Shown: positions 7,892-16,916 of the stretch, in pieces | Layout of the letters: each line of letters opens with the position of its first letter | How positions within the stretch are numbered: the first letter of the stretch is position 1 | Assembly: GCA_964588695.1 (NCBI GenBank) | Contig: CAZPQK010000001.1 | Location: forward strand, 372,001-436,000 | Direction: 5' to 3' | DNA from: CAZPQK01 sp964588695 | Lineage (GTDB): Bacteria; Krumholzibacteriota; Krumholzibacteriia; WVZY01; JAKEHA01 | DNA: 64,000 nucleotides | Notes under the pieces: model-generated | What the model was told of the DNA's origin: nothing | Databases searched by the model: none | The model's input: only the letters and a program-made list of their open reading frames with translations | Position numbers and translations under genes: made by a program

Positions 7892-8614
7892 ATGATTATC
7901 ATTCCCGCAATTGACATTCTTAAGGGCGCAGTTGTTCGCCTGCAGAAAGGCGACTACAAAACCGCGAAGATTTACGACAACGACCCAGCCGCGGTCGCGA
8001 AGCATTTCGCAGAAGCCGGCGGCGTCGAACAATTGCACGTGGTGGATCTGGACGGAGCCCTCGCGGGTGAAATGGTAAATACGGAGGCGGTTGCCGCGAT
8101 TCGCGCCGCCACCGACGTGCGCATAGATATTAGCGGCGGGATTCGTACCAGTGCCGACGTCCAGGATGCGTTCAAGTTGGGTGCGAACACAGTTGCAGTG
8201 GGTAGTGCTGCGGTAAAGTCGCCCAAAACGTTCAAAGCCTGGTTAAAGACTTTTGGCGGCGAGAACATGGTTTGGGCAGCGGACTTGCGCGACGGCAACC
8301 TGTCCACCGACGGCTGGCTGCGCGACTCCGACCGATCATTCGACGAGACTCTCGCCGACTTCGTACTGGCTGGGCTCACCACGGTATACATCACCGACAT
8401 TCTTCGCGATGGAACCCTTTCTGGCCCCAGCATCCCTATGTACAAACGGGTAATGGATAACTTTCCAACGCTGCAGGTAGTCGCCCATGGCGGTGTGTCG
8501 AGCATCGACGATCTTCGTATGCTACGCGACGAAGGACTGTACGGGGTAATTGTGGGAAAAGCGATCTACGAGGAAGCGATCCCACTGGAGGCGCTGCGCG
8601 AGTTCGCCAGCTAA
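7892..8614 (+). CDS. hisA: Phosphoribosylformimino-5-aminoimidazole carboxamide ribotide isomerase
   Basis: 240 residues, standard length for HisA. Typical (beta/alpha)8 features are IIPAIDILKGAVVRLQKGDY at the N-terminus with the catalytic Asp8, the phosphate loops DISGGIR and VAHGGVSS, and the second catalytic Asp in YITDILRDGTL. It catalyses the ProFAR to PRFAR Amadori step of histidine synthesis. No other his gene is adjacent, so it is an orphan copy outside a his operon. GGAGT is present but about 12 nt from the ATG. Confidence 0.93.
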   Translation: MIIIPAIDILKGAVVRLQKGDYKTAKIYDNDPAAVAKHFAEAGGVEQLHVVDLDGALAGEMVNTEAVAAIRAATDVRIDISGGIRTSADVQDAFKLGANTVAVGSAAVKSPKTFKAWLKTFGGENMVWAADLRDGNLSTDGWLRDSDRSFDETLADFVLAGLTTVYITDILRDGTLSGPSIPMYKRVMDNFPTLQVVAHGGVSSIDDLRMLRDEGLYGVIVGKAIYEEAIPLEALREFAS

Positions 8615-8631
8615 CTGCATCGTCTGCCAGC

Positions 8632-8666
8632 AAAAAAGCCCGCCACTTTGCGCGGGCTTTTTTATT
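8632..8666. terminator. Bidirectional Rho-independent terminator
   Basis: A perfect 12 bp stem AAAAAAGCCCGC (8632-8643) with GCGGGCTTTTTT (8652-8663), 8 nt loop, and A/T tracts on both sides. It lies between convergent hisA and the 8688-9260 gene and can serve both. Confidence 0.9.
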
Positions 8667-8687
8667 ACAACGGCTTGTCGCCATATC

Positions 8688-9260
8688 TTACTGATACAGA
8701 GACTTGATTTTTCCCCAGCTTGACTCTTCCGTCGGAACCGTTCCGGTGACAATAAAGTCAAATGAGTACGACTGAAATATTCCCGTCGTTTGCTGAACCA
8801 CGAAACAGTAATCTCCGGGCCCGAGCGACGGTGCCGGCAACGAGTTGATGGTTACAGCACCGCTTACAAAGACTGGCATCAGGTCGTTACCGACAAGGGT
8901 TGGCCCGGGAAGGATTCCGGCAAGGAAGTTTGCATCGGTAGCAACGCTCGGAATGTAGCTGGTGAGACCGGAGTTAAAGGCGCAGAAGCCACGATTGTCG
9001 CTACCCCAGATATCCAGATTCAGCCCAACCAGCATATAGCCGCTGGGGATCGTGAAATGAATAAAGTCGCGGTCGCCCATTGGGTTGTTTGATTCGATTA
9101 CGTTTCCGGAAACAACGTTCGAACCAACCGAGAACACAAGGGTTGTCGGAATCGCGGGATCGTTGGAAAGATCTCCGTCGACACCTTCATCCCAAACTGT
9201 GGTAGCGCCCAGCGGTAACGCCAGCAGACAAATCACCGTAGTAATCGCGCAAAGTTTCAC
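8688..9260 (-). CDS. Small secreted protein with Trp-Gly C-terminal tail (PPC-like beta domain)
   Basis: 190 residues from a GTG at 9260 with AGGAGG 7 nt upstream; the longer frame to 9308 has no such support. Residues 1-22 are a signal peptide (KLCAITTVICLLALPLGAT). The body is a predicted all-beta domain reminiscent of bacterial pre-peptidase C-terminal domains (FIHFTIPSGYMLVGLNL and GPGDYCFVV), without certain assignment. It ends TVPTEESSWGKIKSLYQ, a tail shared with three other exported proteins in the window. There is no C-terminal membrane segment. Function unknown. Confidence 0.75.
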   Translation of the reverse strand: MKLCAITTVICLLALPLGATTVWDEGVDGDLSNDPAIPTTLVFSVGSNVVSGNVIESNNPMGDRDFIHFTIPSGYMLVGLNLDIWGSDNRGFCAFNSGLTSYIPSVATDANFLAGILPGPTLVGNDLMPVFVSGAVTINSLPAPSLGPGDYCFVVQQTTGIFQSYSFDFIVTGTVPTEESSWGKIKSLYQ

Positions 9261-9327
9261 AACAGAACCTCCTGCTAGTTGGCGCCGAGTGCTCAAAGCA
9301 TACCGCAATTCTCACTGCAATTGTTTA

Positions 9328-10383
9328 TCAATCGTTAAATATTGAACGATCGCCTGTTCCGGCCGTAAGCAAGGCACCCAGGTCGGGTGGGATATCCGCC
9401 GAAAGCGACATAGGCTCTTCGGTAATGGGGTGGCGAAAGCCGAGGCGATAGCAGTGAAGCGCGTGTCGCGACAGGACCAAATGACGGTTTACCGCCGAAG
9501 TGAAGCCGTCGGTCAGTAGTTCGCGGTGGAGCTCGGACGGCAGTCCGTAAATCTTGTCACCGACAATTGGGTGTCCGGCGTGGTGGAGGTGCACACGTAT
9601 TTGATTGGTTCGTCCCGTAACCGGCCGGCATCTCAATAGTGTCATGGAAAGCCCGTTGGTCGCGGACGAGGCTTCGATGCGATCGATTACTTCGAACGCA
9701 GTTCTAGCCGGCTTCCCCGAAGTACTCACGGCGCGCTTGGGCAAGTAAGTTGCAAGGTCGTTAGCCTTACCGTATTCGTAGTCGATTGGGTACTGAAACC
9801 GCACGTCAATTTTTCCGATCGGCGCGTCGACTTCGAAGGCATCCTGGCCAACGTGCCCATACACGATAGCGACGTATTCCTTGGTTACCTCTCCACGCTC
9901 AAACTGCTGCGACAGTCCCCGCGCGGCGGCCTTTCCTTTTCCGATCAACACCAGACCGCTGGTTTCGCGATCCAACCGATGACCAAGGTTCATTCGTTCG
10001 CCGGCAGGCATCCTTCCGGAAAAGTCGTCGTTTAAGCGCGCGATGAGCGTATGGGTGATGAATACGCCGCAGGCATGTACCGGCAAGTTGCCCGACTTAC
10101 CAACGGCGAGCATATGTTCGTCTTCGTAGATGTTTGCGTAGTCAAAATCTACCGGAGGTTCGGCGTGCCAGATTGTGTAGGCCACTTCGTCGTCACGCGA
10201 TACAACGTGATCGGGGGTTACCAACTTGTGGTTTACTGCAATGTTTCCATCACGAACGCGTTGCTCCCAAGTCTCGCGCGTGTGGTACTTAAACCGATGA
10301 GCAAGAAACTCAACTATCGACCAACCCGACCGATAGTTGTCAACCTGGCAAGACAGTGTGATTTGTTTTTTGGTGGACGCCAT
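9328..10383 (-). CDS. RluD-family 23S rRNA-type pseudouridine synthase
   Basis: 351 residues. An N-terminal S4-like RNA-binding region (residues 1-75) is followed by the RluA/RluD catalytic domain. The active-site motif HRLDRETSGLVL contains the catalytic Asp, and RPVTGRTNQIRVHL is the second family motif. It isomerises uridine in rRNA or tRNA; the target cannot be assigned. I chose the ATG at 10383 instead of 10401 because TACAAT (10395-10390) lies exactly 6 nt upstream. It starts 33 nt after the signalling operon and may also be read through from it. Confidence 0.88.
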   Translation of the reverse strand: MASTKKQITLSCQVDNYRSGWSIVEFLAHRFKYHTRETWEQRVRDGNIAVNHKLVTPDHVVSRDDEVAYTIWHAEPPVDFDYANIYEDEHMLAVGKSGNLPVHACGVFITHTLIARLNDDFSGRMPAGERMNLGHRLDRETSGLVLIGKGKAAARGLSQQFERGEVTKEYVAIVYGHVGQDAFEVDAPIGKIDVRFQYPIDYEYGKANDLATYLPKRAVSTSGKPARTAFEVIDRIEASSATNGLSMTLLRCRPVTGRTNQIRVHLHHAGHPIVGDKIYGLPSELHRELLTDGFTSAVNRHLVLSRHALHCYRLGFRHPITEEPMSLSADIPPDLGALLTAGTGDRSIFND

Positions 10384-10415
10384 ATCGCTATTGTACGACA
10401 CAGCGAAGCGCGAAA

Positions 10416-11570
10416 CTAGACCATCGCCGGATCGGCTTGACGAACGATCAGCACTTCGAGCGGCTCAACGACACCCACACCAACAGAAAAGTTACGAAGT
10501 CGAGTGATCATCGACTCGGTTACCTCCTGTCCCTTTCGCGCGAGCATCAGGCCGTCACCGGCCTTCACATTGTCGGCAAAGATCATCGCGGTGTGCAGGT
10601 CGCGGACGCCAACGCTGGCGCGCTCGAACTCGCCTTCTTCCTCGCAGGTTGCGGCAAGCGCATCCACCAGCGACATAGGAAATCCCAAGTCGGGGTCGCG
10701 CAGTGACTCAACCGCCGACGCCGACGACGACCCGTTGGCGAGCAGGCGGTCGTAATGACCGACCAGGCGAATGGTTTGTGCCCCCAACTGCGCCGGACTC
10801 CACGAGTCGATTTCCGCCGACAGGTCGGTGGGAAGTCGAAGTTGGTTGCTGACCATTTCCGCGACGTTTTCCAGCCGCGGAATCTTGGCGAGAAGCTTTC
10901 CCCCGATGCGGGGATGATCGTTAAACATGTTGGCTTCGGCCGTCGTGAGCTCTTGACCGCGGCTGACTTTGTTGAGGGTCGCACCCGGAATGGCGATGCA
11001 CCCAATCTGCGACAACAATCCGGCAATACGAAACTCCCACGCTTTCTCCACGTTCATCGTGCCCGCAATCTTTTCCATGTGCTTTCGAATCCTCGCGGCA
11101 CGGCTGAAAGCTTCCGGGTTTGCCATCCCCAATACTTCGGTCAACACGTCGATAGAGCCGCTAAGGGTTTTTTCAAGAAGGTCGCGCTCGGCAATGACCA
11201 ATCGGTACTGGCGAAGTGCAGCGTTAACGACGCGGATGAGTTCGTCACTCGTACAGGGCTTGGTTAAGAACCGGAAAAGGTTTCCGTTGTTAACGGCTTC
11301 GATGGTGTCGCTAAGTTCGGACGCGCCGCTTAGGATCATGCGCACTGAATCCGGAGAGACTTCCGATACTTTCGACAAGAACTGGACGCCGCTCATTTCC
11401 GGCATCTTCATGTCCGAAACGACCACAGCGAACGGGCCGTCGGTTTCTAAGGCTTTAAGCCCGGCGCGACCACCTTCGGCGGTTACCAGATTGTGATGCT
11501 TTCGCAGCTGCCGTGAGATCGCAGACAACACGTTGGGCTCGTCGTCCACAAAGAGGACTTTGTCGCTCAC
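10416..11570 (-). CDS. Response regulator with degenerate HD-GYP output domain
   Basis: 384 residues from a GTG at 11570 that overlaps the upstream stop (GTGA), with GGAGG 7 nt before it. Residues 1-120 are a REC domain with phosphoacceptor Asp53 (VVVSDMKMPEMSG) and KPC as switch Lys. Residues 150-330 align by eye with HD-GYP phosphodiesterases, but the metal-binding HD is replaced (LLSQIG for LLHDIG) and the HHE..DGxGYP block is missing, leaving only DHPRIGG. It is unlikely to degrade c-di-GMP. It forms an operon with the REC-HDOD and kinase genes. Confidence 0.83.
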   Translation of the reverse strand: MSDKVLFVDDEPNVLSAISRQLRKHHNLVTAEGGRAGLKALETDGPFAVVVSDMKMPEMSGVQFLSKVSEVSPDSVRMILSGASELSDTIEAVNNGNLFRFLTKPCTSDELIRVVNAALRQYRLVIAERDLLEKTLSGSIDVLTEVLGMANPEAFSRAARIRKHMEKIAGTMNVEKAWEFRIAGLLSQIGCIAIPGATLNKVSRGQELTTAEANMFNDHPRIGGKLLAKIPRLENVAEMVSNQLRLPTDLSAEIDSWSPAQLGAQTIRLVGHYDRLLANGSSSASAVESLRDPDLGFPMSLVDALAATCEEEGEFERASVGVRDLHTAMIFADNVKAGDGLMLARKGQEVTESMITRLRNFSVGVGVVEPLEVLIVRQADPAMV

Positions 11571-12754
11571 GTCGTTGCCTCCGCTAGCGCTTCCGAGCAC
11601 ACTTCTTGCCATCGTTCCAGGCGAACGGACAGCCCCAGAGCTTCCATTTCGCCGGCGATCGTCGTCACGTCACCGACGATCTCCGATGCGATGAGGGTTG
11701 CGACGTGTACGGTGCACGCTGGCAAAACCTCACTTTGAACGGGTACCGGTCGGGAATGAAACGCAATCGCTTCCAAGATGGTGCCCGATATCCCCCACAA
11801 TCCCAGTAGATACGCTCCGAGTTCATCGTGAGTACAACCAAACACCTCTTTTTCAGCGGCGTTGGCCCCTTTTCCTTCCCGCTCCATCTTTGCCAGGACT
11901 TTCGTGTACTCGTCGGGAAGGTTGGCGACCAGAATCAACTTGCCTATGTCATGGAGCATCGACGCCATAAACATTTCGCTCGCAACGCTTCGATCGAACT
12001 GCTCTTCTTTGGCAATAGCACGAGCGCAGATTGCCGTCATGAGGCTGTGTTCCCAAAGTTTATGGAATGAGAAACCGGGAATGTCGCCTCCTTCCAACTC
12101 AGTAAAGATTGAGTTGATAAGAATAAGCGACGTGATCGTCTCAACTCCCAGGTAGGTGACGGCACGCTCAATGCTTTCCATGGGGTTCGGCAATCCAAAG
12201 TAGGCCGAGTTAACTAGCTTGAGAATCTGCGCACTCATGCCGATGTCGCTGGCAATAATCTGCCCAACTCGATCCAGAGAACAGGTTGGCGATTCAAGTT
12301 CGTCGACGACCTTCCTGAACAGTTCCGGCATGCTGGGAATCTTGTCTAATCCCGCCGCCAGCTCGCGGACGTTCTCGCCTTGCACGAACGACTGCAGTTC
12401 CAGCGTGCGATCAATAACGAGCTTTAGCTGCTCAGGATCACACGGCTTAGACAGATACTGGTGCGAGGGGCCGATGGAGCGCAGGATGGAACCCTTTTCC
12501 GACTGCCCGGACAACACGATGCGAACCGACTCGGGGTACCTGTCCTTCACCCTCGCTAGTAGTTCTGCGCCGTCCATCCCCGGCATACGCATGTCGGAAA
12601 CCACAACATCAAAGTGCTTTCCTTCCATAATACCGAGGGCTTCTTCCCCACTGCTAGCGAACGTCATGTCCCATTCGTCGCGTCGCTTTCGCAACATTCG
12701 CTTTAGCCCCTGCAAGACATTCGGTTCGTCGTCTACAAAAATGATGGACTTCAT
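11567..12754 (-). CDS. Response regulator with HDOD output domain
   Basis: 395 residues. The REC domain (1-120) has Asp54 in VVVSDMRMPGMDG. An HDOD domain follows at about 135-330 with its usual motifs (IPSMPELFRKVVDELES, DIGMSAQILKLVNSAYFG, SMLHDIGKLIL). HDOD proteins act as signalling adaptors in chemosensory and c-di-GMP pathways, not normally as enzymes. The gene lies 23 nt after the kinase gene and overlaps the next regulator by 4 nt, so all three are one unit. Confidence 0.88.
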   Translation of the reverse strand: MKSIIFVDDEPNVLQGLKRMLRKRRDEWDMTFASSGEEALGIMEGKHFDVVVSDMRMPGMDGAELLARVKDRYPESVRIVLSGQSEKGSILRSIGPSHQYLSKPCDPEQLKLVIDRTLELQSFVQGENVRELAAGLDKIPSMPELFRKVVDELESPTCSLDRVGQIIASDIGMSAQILKLVNSAYFGLPNPMESIERAVTYLGVETITSLILINSIFTELEGGDIPGFSFHKLWEHSLMTAICARAIAKEEQFDRSVASEMFMASMLHDIGKLILVANLPDEYTKVLAKMEREGKGANAAEKEVFGCTHDELGAYLLGLWGISGTILEAIAFHSRPVPVQSEVLPACTVHVATLIASEIVGDVTTIAGEMEALGLSVRLERWQEVCSEALAEATT

Positions 12755-12777
12755 ACGGGTTCCAACTCTGCTTTGGC

Positions 12778-14742
12778 CTAGTCAATCGGGATACGAATGG
12801 TAAACGTTGTTCCTATGCCCTCTACGCTGTCCACGGTGATCGTTCCGTCGTGTTTTTGGGTTACAACGTTGTGCGCAAGGCTTAAGCCTTGCCCGGTCCC
12901 CTTTCCCACCGGCTTGGTCGTAAAGAAGGGATCAAAGATTCTGTCTCGAATACTCTCGGGAATCCCGCCGCCGTCATCGGAAATGACTATCTCCGCGACA
13001 TCGTCGATCGCTCGCGTCGCGACGAGGATTCTTCCCTTTTCGCCATCGCCGTGACATGCCGCAATCGCATGGGCAGCGTTAACAATTATATTGAGAACGA
13101 CCTGATTTATATCCCCAACCAGACAGTCGACCAGGGGCATGTCGGGGTCAAATGCGGTTTCCAACTCTGCAACATACTTCCATTCGTTCCGTGAAACGGT
13201 AACGGTACTTTCGATGGCTTTGTTGAGATCGGCGGCCGTCATTTCCTTCGCCGGGTGCGAAAACGACTTCATCGCGAGCACAATACTGCTGACGCGTTCC
13301 AGTCCTTCGAGTGATTGCGCGATAGCGTTTGGAATTTCTTCGCACAGGTACTCAACGTCGGCATCCTCCATGCCATTGCGGATCGCGTCCCATTGTTCTT
13401 GGGTAAGCGGCCCGGCCTTGCTTTGTTCGATCGCGTCCAACCACCGCTTCAACGGCTTCTCCAACTCGTTAAAAGCGTCGGACAAGAAACGCGTGTTGTC
13501 CCCCACGTACTGCGTTGGCGTGTTGATTTCGTGTGCAATGCCGGCGGCAAGTTGCCCAATCGACTCCAACTTTTGTGCCTGGTACAACTGAATTTCTAAC
13601 GCGGCACGATCCTTCTGAGCCTGCATCCGTCGGGTGATATCCCGGAAAACCGTCAGCGCGCCAATCTGCAGAGATTTGTGGTCGTAAACTGGCGCGGCCG
13701 AGACCTCAACGTGCACGCCGTCGGGGCGTTCCTGGTTACGTATAAACACGTGTGCGTTGCTAACCGTCTCGCCGCGTAGCGCTCTCGCCATTGGGATTTC
13801 TTCGGGCGAAAAACGAGTCGCCTCATCTTTGTGGAAAATGCCGTAGCGCTCGGCCCACTCGTCAACCGAGCCACTAACGGTTTCGCGCCTCAACACTTTC
13901 TTTGCGGCGGCGTTCAGGTGGATCGCGTTGCCGTCGAGATCGACGACGTGAACGCCGTCCGACATGGCTTCGATAATCGACTCCATCTCTCGCGACCGCC
14001 ACAACGAGTCCGCACGTTCTTCAGCGAGCTTTACCGCCATCTCCGCGGCGGAAATGATCTGTCGCCGCGAGCGGCGATCGGCGCGCCAGACGAAAGTGAT
14101 CCCGGTGGAGAGCAGCAAACTAAGTCCGCCAAGCAGAATCAACCGCCGCCGCGCGAGTCGCCGCATAGTCTCGGCAAGTTCTAGCACCTCTGCGCCTAAT
14201 GCAGCCTCCGCTACAATTGCCTGATCGTGTTCGGTTCCCAGTCTCAAGTATTCATCCCCAGCGAGAATCTCTCTGGCTGAGACGTGTGAGCCATTACGTA
14301 GCATCACGAACACGCTGTCCTGAAGAGTAAGCAGATCCGCATGGGCGATTGCCGCAGCGCACAGCGATTTCGGTAGCGAGTCATCGGTGAGCAACGCCAT
14401 ACGCTGGAAGATGCCTTCGAGCCTGGTTCGAGTGGTGTTGTACTGATCACGCCATTCAAACTCCGGGTCGAGCAACGCGCTGTGGGCAAGCTGGGTCAAG
14501 TCGGTCTGCGCCGTTGTTGCGTCGGTGTGAAGCGTGAGCAGGCTGCCAAGCCGATCGCATCGACGGATGTTGCTCTGTTCGGAGTGCACGGCGAGAGCAA
14601 TCCCAACAATCGCAAGGGTCAGCAGCACCGACCCGATCCCTAACGGTAAGCGCCGAGTCTCCGTCGTCGCGTAACTGTCCGCGCCTGCCGCCGGTGACTC
14701 AGGCAGATCCGAATTGTCGTCAAAGACTTGGTTTCGCTCCAT
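12778..14742 (-). CDS. Membrane sensor histidine kinase with PAS domain
   Basis: 654 residues from the ATG at 14742, chosen because AGGAGG lies 8 nt upstream; a longer frame to 14850 lacks this. Two membrane segments (about 32-52 and 200-219) flank a helical periplasmic sensor domain. A PAS domain (255-370), the phosphoacceptor His404 (GIAHEINTP) and the ATPase motifs (N-box NAAHAI, DDGGGIP, FDPFFTTKP, GKGTGQGLSL) follow. Its partners are the two response regulators downstream. The signal sensed is unknown. Confidence 0.9.
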   Translation of the reverse strand: MERNQVFDDNSDLPESPAAGADSYATTETRRLPLGIGSVLLTLAIVGIALAVHSEQSNIRRCDRLGSLLTLHTDATTAQTDLTQLAHSALLDPEFEWRDQYNTTRTRLEGIFQRMALLTDDSLPKSLCAAAIAHADLLTLQDSVFVMLRNGSHVSAREILAGDEYLRLGTEHDQAIVAEAALGAEVLELAETMRRLARRRLILLGGLSLLLSTGITFVWRADRRSRRQIISAAEMAVKLAEERADSLWRSREMESIIEAMSDGVHVVDLDGNAIHLNAAAKKVLRRETVSGSVDEWAERYGIFHKDEATRFSPEEIPMARALRGETVSNAHVFIRNQERPDGVHVEVSAAPVYDHKSLQIGALTVFRDITRRMQAQKDRAALEIQLYQAQKLESIGQLAAGIAHEINTPTQYVGDNTRFLSDAFNELEKPLKRWLDAIEQSKAGPLTQEQWDAIRNGMEDADVEYLCEEIPNAIAQSLEGLERVSSIVLAMKSFSHPAKEMTAADLNKAIESTVTVSRNEWKYVAELETAFDPDMPLVDCLVGDINQVVLNIIVNAAHAIAACHGDGEKGRILVATRAIDDVAEIVISDDGGGIPESIRDRIFDPFFTTKPVGKGTGQGLSLAHNVVTQKHDGTITVDSVEGIGTTFTIRIPID

Positions 14743-14881
14743 TCTCGGGGCCTCCTGACCCACGGGCGGGCCGCCAGGAGACGCCCCATTCATGCCGGTC
14801 ATCGGCCGAAGAGGCCTGAAACTTAAGCCTAATGGGTCCTTCGGAGGCATGTTGGTGGCGCAGCCCCGTCATCTGGCCACC

Positions 14882-14910
14882 TTGACGCCGCACGCCGGCC
14901 TCGGTAAAAT
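14882..14910 (+). promoter_or_regulatory. Sigma70-type promoter for the POT transporter gene
   Basis: TTGACG (14882-14887), 17 nt spacer and TAAAAT (14905-14910). Transcription would begin near 14917, giving a leader of about 86 nt before the ATG at 15003. Confidence 0.7.
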
Positions 14911-15002
14911 GGCCGAACATTTAGACTTACGGCGGCGCGGACAACACAGCCGACTCCCCACCAGCCGCGCCCACCACAACCCCCAGAGGAAGGACTAGGT
15001 CT

Positions 15003-16361
15003 ATGTCTACAGCCCATGCGGAAAAGCAGTGGTTTGGCCACCCCGCTGGCCTTTCTACGCTTTTCTTCACGGAGATGTGGGAGCGCTTGAGCTACTACGG
15101 TATGCGCGCGCTGCTCATTCTCTACATGACTGCGGATATGATGTCCGACAACCCGGGTCTTGGCTTCACCGCCGAGCGCGCCGCGACCATCTACGGTACC
15201 TACACCGCGTTGGTCTACGCGTTAGCCCTACCCGGCGGCATCATCGCCGACCGCTGGCTGGGCCACTACCGGGCCGTGTTTATCGGGGGTGCGATCATCA
15301 CCCTTGGGCACTTCGCGCTTGCGATTCAAACCCTGCCGTTCTTTTTTGGCGGCCTGGCCCTGATCATTCTTGGGACTGGCTTGCTAAAACCCAACATCTC
15401 GACGATGGTTGGAAACCTTTATGAACAGGGCGACGCTCGCCGCGAGGGTGGTTTTTCGCTGTTCTACATGGGCATCAACGTTGGTGCGGCCGCCGCACCA
15501 TTCGTGTGCGGAACTCTGGGTCAGAAAGTGGGTTGGCACTGGGGCTTTGCGGCCGCCGGTGTTGGGATGGTTTTTGGACTCATCCAGTACCACTTTGGCC
15601 GGGGCCGGTTGGAATCGTCGATTGCACGGATAGAAGCCAACAAGGCAAAGGAAGACAAAGAACGCGCCGAAAGAAAAGCAAGTGGCGCGTCCGCAAGCTC
15701 CGGATTTACGCCTCAAGAATGGCAGCGTCTGGGTGTAATTGCCGTTCTGTTTATTTTCTCCACGATGTTTTGGGCGGCGTTCGAACAAGCTGGCACCAGC
15801 TTAAACCTGTTCGCCGACCGGTTCACCAACACCAGCGTCTTTGGCTGGTCGTTTCCCAGTACGTGGTTTCAGTCGCTGAACCCACTCTACATCGTGATAT
15901 TTGCGCCGCTGTTTAGCATTTTCTGGGTGGCGTTGGATCGCCGCGGTAAAGAGCCGTCGGCACCAATGAAGTTTGTTTGGGGTATGGTCCTGGCAAGCTT
16001 GGGCTTTCTACTACTTCTACCCGCTGCTCGCTATGTTCAGGGCGGCGAAGGGCTAACGGTCGGTCCACAATGGTTAGTTGGGGTGTATCTGTTCCACACC
16101 TTGGGCGAGCTATGTCTCAGTCCGGTATCATTGAGTATGGTCACGAAGCTGGCACCGCAGAAAATTGTCGGCTCAATGATGGGATTCTGGTTCTTGTCCT
16201 ATGCGCTGGGCAACTTCGTGTCTGGCTGGATCGCCAGTTTCTTCGAGCGGTTACCGCTAGAACAAATCTTTGGAGCGGTATTCATTGCTACCTTTGGAGC
16301 CGGTTTGATCCTGCTCTTAATGGTCAAGCCGCTGTCTAAGATGATGCACGGCATTAAATAG
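15003..16361 (+). CDS. Proton-dependent oligopeptide transporter (POT/PTR2 family)
   Basis: 452 residues, multi-pass inner membrane protein of the major facilitator superfamily. The N-terminal ExxER proton-coupling motif is present (FFTEMWERLSYYGMRALL), followed by the POT signature around GGIIADRWLGHYR and GLLKPNISTMVGNLY. It imports di- and tripeptides with protons. It would fit the secreted peptidases encoded further right (metzincin-type protease, dipeptidyl peptidase). AAGGAC precedes the ATG. A strong terminator follows. Confidence 0.92.
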   Translation: MSTAHAEKQWFGHPAGLSTLFFTEMWERLSYYGMRALLILYMTADMMSDNPGLGFTAERAATIYGTYTALVYALALPGGIIADRWLGHYRAVFIGGAIITLGHFALAIQTLPFFFGGLALIILGTGLLKPNISTMVGNLYEQGDARREGGFSLFYMGINVGAAAAPFVCGTLGQKVGWHWGFAAAGVGMVFGLIQYHFGRGRLESSIARIEANKAKEDKERAERKASGASASSGFTPQEWQRLGVIAVLFIFSTMFWAAFEQAGTSLNLFADRFTNTSVFGWSFPSTWFQSLNPLYIVIFAPLFSIFWVALDRRGKEPSAPMKFVWGMVLASLGFLLLLPAARYVQGGEGLTVGPQWLVGVYLFHTLGELCLSPVSLSMVTKLAPQKIVGSMMGFWFLSYALGNFVSGWIASFFERLPLEQIFGAVFIATFGAGLILLLMVKPLSKMMHGIK

Positions 16362-16387
16362 CGCTTCGACCAAATGCCGTTTGTCCC

Positions 16388-16418
16388 AGGCCCCCGGAAT
16401 GCTTCCGGGGGCCTTTTT
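16388..16418 (+). terminator. Rho-independent terminator of the POT gene
   Basis: Perfect 12 bp stem AGGCCCCCGGAA (16388-16399) and TTCCGGGGGCCT (16403-16414), a 3 nt loop and a T run. It starts 26 nt after the stop codon. Confidence 0.92.
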
Positions 16419-16449
16419 GCGATTTATTGATTTTTTATTGAATGGTGCG

Positions 16450-16477
16450 TTGACCTATTACAAAAACCGTATATATT
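16450..16477 (+). promoter_or_regulatory. Sigma70-type promoter in a gene-free region
   Basis: TTGACC (16450-16455), 16 nt spacer, TATATT (16472-16477). No coding frame follows, so it most likely drives the structured RNA that begins near 16484. Confidence 0.7.
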
Positions 16478-16483
16478 CCCCGG

Positions 16484-16705
16484 AGCGTTTGCATTGGGTA
16501 CTCGCAACCCAGCCCGATGCGGACGGTTATTATCGTCACATAAAATGAGAATACGCCGCCGACTCATCCGACTTCTGCAGCCCAAGCGCATGTTTCGCGT
16601 TCCGCGGACGGGGGTGCTACGGCCTGTGGGATAGGGTGGTGGACCTGGCGTAGCTATATAGAATCATCGCACATCTGGCCCCTTCCCCCCACGGAAGGGG
16701 CTTTT
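16484..16705 (+). ncRNA. Candidate independent non-coding RNA, about 220 nt, family not recognised
   Basis: The segment has its own promoter (16450-16477) and ends in a strong terminator: GCCCCTTCC (16678-16686) with GGAAGGGGC (16693-16701) and a T-rich tail. It holds no plausible CDS. Near its ends, short blocks can pair (CCA..GAT-GCG with CGC..ATC-TGG) and internal hairpins are visible (GACG/CGTC; GCTACG/CGTAGC). Size and layout would suit a 6S-type RNA, but I see no decisive motif. I looked for RNase P, tmRNA and SRP RNA landmarks and did not find them. Confidence 0.5.
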
Positions 16706-16745
16706 CTTTGCTACGGGGGGGCTTGATCCCGGGCTCTAACTAACT

Positions 16746-16848
16746 GCGGGTCCCTACCGTCCGGTAGCGACCCGCTGGGAAGCTGCATCCCGTGCGTGGG
16801 TATGGTGCGAATCGAAACGAGCTAGGGTCGACCCGCGCGTGCAGCTTC
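16746..16848. ncRNA. Second structured RNA segment (two long hairpins)
   Basis: Hairpin one, 16746-16775, pairs GCGGGTC with GACCCGC and, inside it, CTACCG with CGGTAG. Hairpin two, 16779-16848, closes with a perfect 9 bp arm (GAAGCTGCA with TGCAGCTTC) extended by GC/GU pairs (CGTGGGT with ACCCGCG). No CDS is present on either strand. A terminator follows on the plus side (16917-16944). It could be a separate RNA or the 3' half of the RNA upstream; its strand is not certain. Confidence 0.4.
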
Positions 16849-16916
16849 AAAATCTCCCTCTATTTTACCACATATCCGCGACCGTATGGGAAGTACGGCC
16901 ATGACCAAAAACTAGA

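Noticed and set aside
16785..16850. tRNA-like T-arm (TTCGATTC on the minus strand)
   Set aside because: The flanking bases do not pair as a T-stem, and no acceptor or anticodon arm can be drawn.
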